Both the position numbers and the translations under genes were made by a program. The notes below the pieces were generated by a model. It did no database searches. It saw only the letters and a program-made list of their open reading frames with translations, and was not told the DNA's origin. Source: Deltaproteobacteria bacterium (GTDB lineage: Bacteria > Desulfobacterota > Syntrophia > Syntrophales > UBA2192). Taken from it: a stretch of 5,618 nucleotides of DNA. Positions 1 to 5,376 of the stretch are shown in pieces. Location of the stretch: assembly GCA_026388445.1 (NCBI GenBank), contig JAPLJU010000246.1, positions 1 through 5,618 on the forward strand. The letters are read 5' to 3'. Each line of letters opens with the position of its first letter. Position 1 is the first letter of the stretch.

Positions 1-458
1 ATGCCTTCCGCCGGAGCGGACGGCACAACCTCGGACAGGGAAAGGCCGACGAAAAGGGCCGGAATGGAAACGACGATTCCCGCCAGAGGCCCGGCAACGC
101 CGATATCAAGAAGGGTCTGCCGGTCCATGATGGGAGATTTCATCCTGATCACGGCACCGAATGTCCCAATGAATGTGGGCGCCGGAATGAAATAGGGAAA
201 TGTGGCCTCCACATGGTGATGCCTGGAGACGAAATAGTGACCGAACTCATGGGACCCCAGGATCAGCAGGAGGGTGAAGGCAAAGGGGATCCCCTTCCAG
301 ATGTCCTGCGGTTCCTCCAGGGGGTTAACGCCTTGTTGCATGGCCCCGGCAATCAGGGTTGTAAAAAGCGTTATAACAAAGAGCACCAGGGGGATGAAGG
401 GCCTCAGGCGATCCTTGAGTCGTTTTTTAGGGTGGTCGGTGTAAAATGAATCTTCCAT
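1..458 (-). CDS. Site-2-protease-like M50 family membrane zinc metalloprotease (N-terminal part, 3' end outside window)
   Basis: Reading from the ATG at 458 gives 152 open codons with no stop before the window edge, so the C-terminal part is missing. A basic N-terminal tail (KKRLKDRLRP, residues 11-20) precedes a hydrophobic segment at about 21-39. A second hydrophobic segment runs into HEFGH at 70-74, the HExxH zinc motif of M50 proteases: His70 and His74 should bind zinc and Glu71 is the catalytic base. Downstream are GTFGAVIRMKSP (98-109) and DIGVAGPLAG (118-127), blocks typical of bacterial and chloroplast S2P homologues. Members cut substrates inside the membrane, often in signalling; the substrate here is unknown. 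The second zinc ligand motif (NxxPxxxLDG type) would lie beyond the edge. The Shine-Dalgarno sequence is weak, and the preceding HU gene has its own terminator, so its promoter is unclear. The family call is firm; the exact start is moderately sure. Confidence 0.9.
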   Translation of the reverse strand, partial: MEDSFYTDHPKKRLKDRLRPFIPLVLFVITLFTTLIAGAMQQGVNPLEEPQDIWKGIPFAFTLLLILGSHEFGHYFVSRHHHVEATFPYFIPAPTFIGTFGAVIRMKSPIMDRQTLLDIGVAGPLAGIVVSIPALFVGLSLSEVVPSAPAEG

Positions 459-478
459 AGCTGTCAATTTACCGCACG

Positions 479-505
479 AAAAAAGGGGTCATAAAAATGA
501 CCCCT
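479..505 (-). terminator. Rho-independent terminator of the HU/IHF gene
   Basis: A perfect 9-bp inverted repeat (AGGGGTCAT at 484-492 and ATGACCCCT at 497-505) encloses a 4-base loop. Read on the minus strand, the hairpin is followed directly by a run of T residues (484-479). It lies 42 bases after the HU/IHF stop codon. The plus strand has no T-run after the hairpin, so it works in the minus direction only. Confidence 0.88.
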
Positions 506-546
506 GTATTAAAAAAGCCGTTTCAAAAGGATCGATGGAATTCGAA

Positions 547-834
547 TCAGGTCTTGTTAACAGTATTCACCATCTCGCGCAGTTCTTTGCCGACCTTGAA
601 AAAGGGCAGCCTCTTCGGAGAGACCTCTATACTGCTCCCTGTCTTCGGGTTTCGCCCCTTGTAAGAGTTGTAATTTCTTACAATAAGGCTCCCGAAACCC
701 CGGATTTCGATCCTCCCTCCATTCTTCAATGCATCTGTGAAACCTTTGAAAATGAGATTGACAACATCCGTTGCCTTCTTCTCCGTGAGATTTTCCTTCT
801 TGGCTAGCGCCTCGATCAAACCCGATTTATTCAT
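547..834 (-). CDS. HU/IHF family DNA-binding protein (IHF-beta-like)
   Basis: A complete 95-residue protein, the normal length for the family. It is a small nucleoid protein that binds and sharply bends DNA as a dimer. The N-terminal helical dimerisation part (1-38) is followed by GRIEIRGFGS (40-49), the start of the beta saddle. The arm tip GRNPKTG (60-66) carries the intercalating Pro63. The C-terminal block LPFFKVGKELRE (76-87) resembles IHF beta and related deltaproteobacterial proteins more than plain HU. The ATG at 834 is preceded by AGGGGG (840-845) at good spacing. It lies 102 bases after rluB with no hairpin terminator between them, so it may be read from the rluB operon or from its own promoter. 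A strong terminator follows. Whether it acts as a homodimer or as one IHF subunit cannot be told from the sequence. Confidence 0.95.
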   Translation of the reverse strand: MNKSGLIEALAKKENLTEKKATDVVNLIFKGFTDALKNGGRIEIRGFGSLIVRNYNSYKGRNPKTGSSIEVSPKRLPFFKVGKELREMVNTVNKT

Positions 835-936
835 GGTAACCCCCTGAAATAACTAGTTTTCTGGTATGTTTCAGGCGTTCAAAAGGAACACAGATGAGAT
901 AAATACTTAAAAACATTTCGAAATAGGGTTTTTTTA

Positions 937-1701
937 TTAAGCCATTTTACCATGATTGTCAAGATGATTTTTCTCCTTTTTCTTCTGCGCCCGGGAGAGA
1001 AACCCTTCGATTTCCCGCTTCATCAGTGGCCTGTATTCACCGCCTGCGAGATCGCCAAGCCTCAGATTTCCCACTGCAATCCGGATGAGTCGCTGAACCG
1101 GGTGCCCCAGGGCATCAAAGGCACGCCTGATTACCCGGTTTCTACCCTCGGAAACGGTGATTCGAAACCAGGAACTCCTGGGATTTGTCTTTTCCTGACG
1201 GACCACGCGGGGCACAAAAAGCCCATCCTCAAGATCCACTCCCTCTTGAAGAAGACTAACCTCCCTCGGCGTGAGACTTCCCCTGACCTTGATGAGGTAT
1301 GTCTTCGGAATCTCATGCCGGGGATGCTGGAGACGCTGAGCAAAATCCCCGTCGTTTGTCAGGATAAGAAGCCCTTCCGAATCGTAATCGAGTCTCCCGA
1401 CCGGATAGACCCTCTGCTTTACGTTGCGCAGAAGATCCGTCACGATTGGTCTCCCCTCGGGATCCTTCAGGCTCGTCACATAACCCGGGGGTTTATGGAG
1501 CATCAAATAGAGTTTTTCAACCCTGGTCGAAATGAGCCTTCCGTCGACCCGGATTTCATCCCTCCCGGGGTCTGCCTTCGCTCCGAGCTGGGTGATGACT
1601 TTACGGTTTACGCTGACTCTGCCTTCCCGGATGTACTGCTCCGCCGTCCGGCGGGATGCGATGCCAGCCCCGGCGATAATTTTTTGAAGTCGATCCTGCA
1701 A
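937..1701 (-). CDS. rluB: RluB/RsuA-family ribosomal large-subunit pseudouridine synthase
   Basis: A 254-residue enzyme that isomerises uridine to pseudouridine in rRNA; RluB acts on U2605 (E. coli numbering) of 23S rRNA. An S4 RNA-binding domain fills residues 1-60 (RLQKIIAGAGIASRRTAE at 4-21). The catalytic domain follows, with VGRLDYDSEGLLILTNDG at 101-118 and catalytic Asp105. The late conserved block reads EGRNRVIRRAF (185-195), where relatives usually have EGRNRQVRRMF. A basic tail (QKKKEK) ends the protein. The start is TTG at 1701: it matches the family N-terminus, lies 8 bases after the scpB stop, and has AGGAG upstream. No in-frame ATG fits without cutting into the S4 domain. Last member of the trpS-scpA-scpB-rluB cluster, a common setting for this gene. 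RluE- or RsuA-type specificity is less likely given the scpB neighbour. Confidence 0.94.
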   Translation of the reverse strand: MQDRLQKIIAGAGIASRRTAEQYIREGRVSVNRKVITQLGAKADPGRDEIRVDGRLISTRVEKLYLMLHKPPGYVTSLKDPEGRPIVTDLLRNVKQRVYPVGRLDYDSEGLLILTNDGDFAQRLQHPRHEIPKTYLIKVRGSLTPREVSLLQEGVDLEDGLFVPRVVRQEKTNPRSSWFRITVSEGRNRVIRRAFDALGHPVQRLIRIAVGNLRLGDLAGGEYRPLMKREIEGFLSRAQKKKEKNHLDNHGKMA

Positions 1702-1709
1702 AGGTCCGC

Positions 1710-2231
1710 TTACTCCTGCAATTCCTGGAACTCCCGCAGCGTCGGAAGCTCGGCGAGATCCTTCAAATTGAAGACCTCCAGAAATCGTTTCGTCGTCCCG
1801 TAGATAATCGGTTTGCCGGGCACGTTCTTGCGCCCCAGCATCCGGAGCAGCTTCTTTTCCAGAAGCCCCCGCAGGGCGCCGCTGACGTCAACACCCCTGA
1901 CCTTTTCGATTTCCTGCCTCGTGACGGGCTGCCGGTATGCCACAACTGCCAGGGTCTCAAGCGCGGCCTGGGAGAGCCCGGGTGGCTTTATCCCTTTGAG
2001 CTTTCTGAGCCATGAGGCCATGTCGGCCCTTGTCCTGAACTGATAGCCGCCTGCAACTTCCGAGAGATGAAAGCCCCCGTTGCGGTTGGCGTATTCTTCC
2101 TCGAGCGCTTTCAGGATGTCGACGATTGCCTCACGATCAGTCATCCCGATGATATCCACGATCTTGTCAAGGCTGAGCGGCGCCTCGGATGCAAAGATCA
2201 GCGCTTCCACGATCGATCGAAGGTCTTCCAT
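1710..2231 (-). CDS. scpB: Segregation and condensation protein B (ScpB)
   Basis: A 173-residue protein, usual for ScpB. It is the dimeric winged-helix (kite) subunit that binds ScpA and so completes the SMC-ScpAB condensin ring on the chromosome. The first winged-helix region covers roughly 1-80 (LRSIVEALIFASEAPLS at 4-20). The second begins at about 85 with the diagnostic stretch LSQAALETLAVVAYRQPVTR (86-105), followed by IEKVRGVD (108-115). GRKNVPGKPIIYGTTKRFLE (133-152) is the family's conserved C-terminal block. The ATG at 2231 lies 5 bases after the scpA stop, with GGAGGAG overlapping that stop codon, so the two are probably translationally coupled, as expected for partners that form one complex. 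Confidence 0.97.
   Translation of the reverse strand: MEDLRSIVEALIFASEAPLSLDKIVDIIGMTDREAIVDILKALEEEYANRNGGFHLSEVAGGYQFRTRADMASWLRKLKGIKPPGLSQAALETLAVVAYRQPVTRQEIEKVRGVDVSGALRGLLEKKLLRMLGRKNVPGKPIIYGTTKRFLEVFNLKDLAELPTLREFQELQE
1713..1717 (-). promoter_or_regulatory. Ribosome binding site supporting the TTG start of rluB
   Basis: AGGAG on the minus strand, overlapping the last codons of scpB and 11 bases upstream of TTG 1701. The spacing is a little long, but it is the only good Shine-Dalgarno sequence near a start that preserves the full S4 domain. It implies translational coupling to scpB. Confidence 0.6.
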
Positions 2232-2236
2232 GGATC

Positions 2237-2953
2237 CTACTCCTCCACCGCGAGAAATATTCGAATCGGTCCGAAGGCATGGGTCTGATAGGCCTTCACA
2301 ATCCGCATTTTCATCAACTCCAGGATGGCCAGAAGGGTGTAGATGATCATCCGGCGGTCGTGGACGTCGGCCAGCAGATCCCTGAAGTGCATGCTCTTCT
2401 CCACGGATAATCTCTCCATGATTTCATGGATTCGATCCGAAAGGGACATCTTTTCGGTGTCGATCTCCATAAGGTCCTCGTCCTTGAGGCCGGATACGAT
2501 CTCGCGGAATGCCTCGACCAGCTGGAAGAGGTCCACCTCGATCAGTTCCTCTTCGGGTTCGGTTTTGACCTCCGGAACGATCCCCCTCTTGAAAACATCT
2601 CTCTCCAGAAGGGTCCTCTGACCCAGGTTGAAGGCGGCCTCCTTAAATGTCTGGTATTCCAGGAGCTGACGGACGAGCTCTGCCCGTGGATCGGGTTGTT
2701 CTTCCTCGCCTTCTTCCTTTTCCTCGGGGGGCAGAAGCATCTTCGATTTGATGTTCAGAAGCGTCGCGGCCAGGACGAGATATTCGCCGGCGAGATCGAG
2801 ATTCATCGATCTCATGATCTCCATGTGATTCAGATACTGTTCCGTGATGATAGCGATGGGGATATTGTAGATGTCTACCTCATTTTTCTTGATGAGGTAG
2901 AGGAGCAGGTCGAGCGGACCCTCAAAGATGTCTAATTTGATCGCATAACTCAT
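2237..2953 (-). CDS. scpA: Segregation and condensation protein A (ScpA)
   Basis: A 238-residue kleisin, normal length. It bridges the two SMC heads and binds a ScpB dimer, acting in chromosome compaction and segregation. The N-terminal SMC-binding region shows the hallmark FEGPLDLLLYLIKKNEVDIY (10-29), then AGEYLVLAATLLNIKSKMLL (55-74). A strongly acidic linker (EEKEEGEEE, about 77-85) follows, then the ScpB-binding middle. A C-terminal winged helix ends in FRDLLADVHDRRMIIYTLLA (about 194-213) and LELMKM. The ATG at 2953 lies 4 bases after the trpS stop. The nearest purine-rich sequence (GGGAGG) is inside the trpS tail and too far for a good Shine-Dalgarno, so translation probably depends on coupling to trpS. 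Encoded directly before its partner scpB. Confidence 0.97.
   Translation of the reverse strand: MSYAIKLDIFEGPLDLLLYLIKKNEVDIYNIPIAIITEQYLNHMEIMRSMNLDLAGEYLVLAATLLNIKSKMLLPPEEKEEGEEEQPDPRAELVRQLLEYQTFKEAAFNLGQRTLLERDVFKRGIVPEVKTEPEEELIEVDLFQLVEAFREIVSGLKDEDLMEIDTEKMSLSDRIHEIMERLSVEKSMHFRDLLADVHDRRMIIYTLLAILELMKMRIVKAYQTHAFGPIRIFLAVEE
2240..2246 (-). promoter_or_regulatory. Strong scpB ribosome binding site at the end of scpA
   Basis: GGAGGAG on the minus strand, 8 bases upstream of the scpB ATG and abutting the scpA stop codon (2237-2239). It is the best Shine-Dalgarno match in the window and fixes the scpB start. Confidence 0.85.
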
Positions 2954-2957
2954 GCCG

Positions 2958-3944
2958 TCAGATCTTTACCGCCTCCCGGACTTCCTGCATCGTTTGCCGG
3001 GCGACTTGCGTTGCCCGCTGGCAGCCGTCCACGATGATTTCCCGGACTTCCTTCAGATGAGACCGGTAATAGTCCTGCCTGTCATGGATCGCTTTCATGC
3101 CTTCGAGCACCCATTGGACAAGCCGTTTTTTGCAGTCCACGCATCCGACGCCGGCCTTACGGCATTCACGGTCGATCTCCTCCAGGTCCGCATGGGGCGC
3201 ATAGATCGTGTGGAAGGTAAAAACATTGCAGACCTCCGGCCTTCCGGGATCCCCCTTCCTCATCCTCTGGGGATCGGTGAACATGGATTCCACCTTGGTT
3301 TTCAACACGCTGCCCCGGTCACTCAGATAAATAGAATTTTCGTAGGACTTGCTCATCTTTCTCCCGTCAATACCGAGAAGCTTGGGCACTTCCGTAAGTA
3401 TCGCATCCGGTATGGGAAATATCTCCCGATAGAGAAAATTGAAGCGCCGGGCGATTTCACGGGTGAGTTCGACATGGGGGAGTTGATCGACGCCCACGGG
3501 GACGCCATGGGCCTTGTACATGATGATATCGGCGGCCTGGAGGACGGGGTATCCCAGGAAACCGAAGGTGGAGAGATCCTTGTCCGCAAGTTCCTGTTTC
3601 ATCTCTTTGTAAGTTGGGTTTCTCTCCAGCCAGGGTAGCGGCGTGACCATGGATAGGATCAGAAAGAGCTCGGCGTGTTCCTTGATCTCCGACTGGATGA
3701 ACATCGTGCTCCGTCGGGGGTCAAGCCCGACACTCAGCCAGTCAACCACCATGTCCTGGATGTAGCCCTTGATCGGATCGGTATTGTTGTACTCGCTGGT
3801 CAGGGCATGCCAGTCGGCGACGAAGTAGAAGCATTCATAATCTCCGCTGTTCTGTAAATCGACCCAGTTCTGGAGGGCCCCGTGCAGATTACCCAGATGC
3901 AGCTTGCCCGTGGGACGCATCCCGCTCAATATTCTCTTCTTCAA
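2958..3944 (-). CDS. trpS: Tryptophanyl-tRNA synthetase (TrpRS), cysteine-rich type
   Basis: A 328-residue class I aminoacyl-tRNA synthetase that charges tRNA-Trp in the cytoplasm. The start GMRPTGKLHLGN (8-19) contains the HIGH-type signature HLGN at 16-19, and KMSKS lies at 196-200. YPVLQAADI (132-140) holds Asp139, matching the residue that recognises the indole nitrogen of tryptophan in bacterial TrpRS, and VGVDQLPHVELTREIARRFN (150-169) completes the active site. Four cysteines, C239, C261, C268 and C271, lie in the anticodon-binding half, spaced like the [4Fe-4S] site of Thermotoga maritima TrpRS. The start is TTG at 3944. Starting at the next ATG (Met9) would remove the conserved strand before the signature, and GAGGG lies 6 bases upstream of the TTG. 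First gene of the trpS-scpA-scpB-rluB cluster. No trp attenuator or T-box is visible upstream. Confidence 0.97.
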   Translation of the reverse strand: MKKRILSGMRPTGKLHLGNLHGALQNWVDLQNSGDYECFYFVADWHALTSEYNNTDPIKGYIQDMVVDWLSVGLDPRRSTMFIQSEIKEHAELFLILSMVTPLPWLERNPTYKEMKQELADKDLSTFGFLGYPVLQAADIIMYKAHGVPVGVDQLPHVELTREIARRFNFLYREIFPIPDAILTEVPKLLGIDGRKMSKSYENSIYLSDRGSVLKTKVESMFTDPQRMRKGDPGRPEVCNVFTFHTIYAPHADLEEIDRECRKAGVGCVDCKKRLVQWVLEGMKAIHDRQDYYRSHLKEVREIIVDGCQRATQVARQTMQEVREAVKI

Positions 3945-3950
3945 CGCTCG

Positions 3951-3955
3951 CCCTC
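3951..3955 (-). promoter_or_regulatory. Ribosome binding site supporting the TTG start of trpS
   Basis: GAGGG on the minus strand, 6 bases upstream of TTG 3944, in a purine-rich tract with a second GGAG further up. It supports the TTG start over the internal ATG at codon 9. Confidence 0.7.
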
Positions 3956-4142
3956 GCTCCCCTTGTCTTTTGTGGAAAACCGCCCCTTCCGTGTTTTTTT
4001 AAAGTAAACGGTCTGTTTCCCAAATCTTGTTTCTTTCCCTCAGCGATTGAGCGGGATTCTGGATAGCGAAGTTAGACGTGTTTTTTGTCACCGCCCTTCG
4101 CGAAGCCTTTCGACAAGCTCAGGGTAAACTCACTGCCCGCAG

Positions 4143-4178
4143 CGCAAACTGTTTGAGCCCGTAGGGCGAGTTTTTGCG
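4143..4178. repeat. Bulged inverted repeat (cruciform-like hairpin) within the intergenic element
   Basis: The outer arms CGCAAACT (4143-4150) and AGTTTTTGCG (4169-4178) pair apart from a two-base bulge. The inner arms GCCC (4157-4160) and GGGC (4164-4167) pair around a GTA loop. There is no T-run on either side, so it is not a standard terminator. Confidence 0.6.
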
Positions 4179-4222
4179 TCTGCAGTTGAGCAAGCGTTAG
4201 AGCGGACAAAAACCGTCTATTC

Positions 4223-4238
4223 GCAGGAAGAATCCTGC
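4223..4238. repeat. Perfect 6-bp hairpin within the intergenic element
   Basis: GCAGGA and TCCTGC flank a four-base AGAA loop. On the minus strand a T5 tract appears only about 9 bases further on, so it is at best a weak terminator for the upstream nucleotidyltransferase gene. Confidence 0.5.
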
Positions 4239-4375
4239 TCAAGTGCCTTTGGGCATCAGCCCGTAAAATCCGAACCGCTGTCCCGGCATTCACAAGCGGC
4301 GCAGATATAACAGAAAGCCCCCTGCCCTGTCAACTCGATGCCTTCAGGTCTCGAAGGTGCGGGCGATGGGTACGA

Positions 4376-5191
4376 TCAACGGAAGTCCGCAACCGTTGCG
4401 ACTTCATTCAAAATCTTGCGGAGGATCCGGCTCCCCCGTGCACGGGTCCTGATCGGCTCGAGGGCTCCGAACGCTTCAAGCCTTTGAATCATCGGGCGCG
4501 GGTCTTCTTCCTGCAGGATGAGCGTCAGTTCCGTCGCGATCCGGTAATCCTCCAGCCTTTCGAGCATGCCGGATGCGAGGGCGTCCTGGATCAGCTTCTG
4601 CGTTGATTCATCCATCCGAAAGCCCAGACGGCCCTCGAACCGCGCAGCCCTGAAGATCCTTGTCGGGTCATCGATAAAGCTCTTTTCATGCAGGATTCGA
4701 ATTTTTTTCTTCTCAATATCCGCTCTCCCGCCGAAGGGGTCCAAAATCTCTCCGAAGTGTAGCGGTGACAAGGCAATCGCCATGGCATTGATCGTGAAGT
4801 CCCGGCGGTACATGTCATCCTCAATCCGCCCAGGCCAGACCCTGGGGAGTGCCACCGGACGATCGTAGGTCTCCACGCGGGCCGTTGCCACATCGATCTT
4901 GAATCCTGCGGGGAACGTGAGTGTCGCCGTCCCGAACCGTTCATAAAAGCGAAGTCTTGCACTGTACCGCTGGGCAAAGATCTTCGAGAATTCGATGCCG
5001 TCCCCTTCGATGACGAGATCGATATCAATGTTGTTTCCCGCCAAATGAAGATCCCGGACCAGACCGCCCACCAGGAAGGCTCGGAACCTGATGCGCTGAG
5101 CCTCTTGGCCGGCCGCCTCCAGGATATTAACCACGGGTACGCCCAGCTTCTCAATCAGGGATTTTTTGATGTTTTCGCGATGGGATGACAT
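4376..5191 (-). CDS. Class II tRNA nucleotidyltransferase / poly(A) polymerase family protein, short C-terminus
   Basis: This 271-residue protein carries the class II nucleotidyltransferase head. It would add C and/or A to tRNA 3' ends, or poly(A) to RNA, without a nucleic acid template. Visible motifs are VGGLVRD (41-47), the metal-binding pair Asp56/Asp58 in NIDIDLVIEGD, a third carboxylate Asp100 in FKIDVATAR, RRDFTINAMA (129-138), and the nucleotide-selecting block DDPTRIFRAARF (174-185). Homology-like sequence continues to about residue 247 (EAFGALEPI). The last 24 residues look unrelated, and the body/tail RNA-binding regions that take relatives to about 400 residues or more are missing. 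No continuation is visible in the other minus frames, so I do not call a frameshift. ATG 5191 has GGTGA just upstream. Geobacter sulfurreducens is reported to split C-adding, A-adding and poly(A) activities between proteins, so the exact activity is open. Confidence 0.85.
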   Translation of the reverse strand: MSSHRENIKKSLIEKLGVPVVNILEAAGQEAQRIRFRAFLVGGLVRDLHLAGNNIDIDLVIEGDGIEFSKIFAQRYSARLRFYERFGTATLTFPAGFKIDVATARVETYDRPVALPRVWPGRIEDDMYRRDFTINAMAIALSPLHFGEILDPFGGRADIEKKKIRILHEKSFIDDPTRIFRAARFEGRLGFRMDESTQKLIQDALASGMLERLEDYRIATELTLILQEEDPRPMIQRLEAFGALEPIRTRARGSRILRKILNEVATVADFR

Positions 5192-5234
5192 CTTTCACCG
5201 GAGAAATGGTATCAATGGAAATCAGGATACCCCC

Positions 5235-5249
5235 GAAGAGGCCCTCTTC
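5235..5249. repeat. Small inverted repeat in the leader of the nucleotidyltransferase gene
   Basis: GAAGAG (5235-5240) and CTCTTC (5244-5249) pair around a GCC loop. It lies between the HU terminator and the ATG at 5191. On the minus strand no T-run follows, so it is not a second terminator; an operator or mRNA leader hairpin is possible but unproven. Confidence 0.4.
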
Positions 5250-5261
5250 TTTACGCAAGGG

Positions 5262-5301
5262 GAATAATAAAACCCCCGGTTCAACAAAGCAACCGGAGGT
5301 T
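5262..5301 (-). terminator. Rho-independent terminator of the upstream HU gene
   Basis: Arms AACCCCCGGTT (5271-5281) and AACCGGAGGTT (5291-5301) pair over 11 positions with one C/A mismatch around a 9-base loop. On the minus strand the hairpin is followed by TTTTATTATT. It lies 75 bases after the HU stop codon and separates HU transcription from the nucleotidyltransferase gene. Confidence 0.85.
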
Positions 5302-5376
5302 CTATCCTTTCGATGGCTTTTTTTGACTCCGCGATCGTTCGGTTTCCCTGAAATGGACGGATGACCACAAGAATCG

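Larger units (their letters stand above)
4091..4262. repeat. Hairpin-rich intergenic repeat-like element between the nucleotidyltransferase gene and trpS
   Basis: The 431 bases from 3945 to 4375 hold no convincing gene. Their centre is packed with short inverted repeats: the palindrome CTTCGCGAAG (4096-4105), the sequence CTTTCGACAAGCTCAGGG (4107-4124), a bulged hairpin at 4143-4178 and a perfect hairpin at 4223-4238. From general knowledge, TTCGACAAGCTCAGG is a widespread dispersed bacterial intergenic repeat whose translation gives the spurious peptide SLSKG, seen here in the minus frame. I infer a repeat array or a relic of a non-autonomous element. Its ends are not defined, since I see no target duplication. 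The flanks, 3960-4085 and 4266-4375, show nothing I can name. Confidence 0.5.

Noticed and set aside
213..449. 78-codon plus-strand frame at the left edge
   Set aside because: Antisense to the M50 protease, whose HEFGH motif and membrane segments establish the minus frame.
462..467. TTGACA as a -35 box for the protease gene
   Set aside because: A perfect hexamer, but a promoter there would start transcription inside the coding region. The best -10 candidate (TTACAC at 17-base spacing) is poor.
911..935. ATTTCGAAAT palindrome followed by T7 as a plus-strand terminator
   Set aside because: The palindrome has no loop and cannot form a stable hairpin, and no plus-strand gene needs terminating there.
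952..1803. Long open frame (283 codons) on the plus strand
   Set aside because: It is antisense to rluB and the end of scpB, which have clear family motifs. The plus frame shows no recognisable domain and is a codon-bias shadow.
2426..2935. 169-codon plus-strand frame
   Set aside because: Antisense to scpA, whose kleisin motifs are unambiguous.
2952..3638. 228-codon plus-strand frame
   Set aside because: Lies entirely opposite trpS; no domain or motif in the plus-strand translation.
4072..4293. 73-codon minus-strand frame between the nucleotidyltransferase gene and trpS
   Set aside because: It starts with GTG, has no good ribosome binding site, runs through several hairpins, and contains the SLSKG peptide typical of translated intergenic repeats. 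Treated as repeat DNA.
4591..5154. 187-codon minus-strand frame
   Set aside because: Out-of-frame shadow inside the nucleotidyltransferase gene; rich in W, S and R with no family motif.
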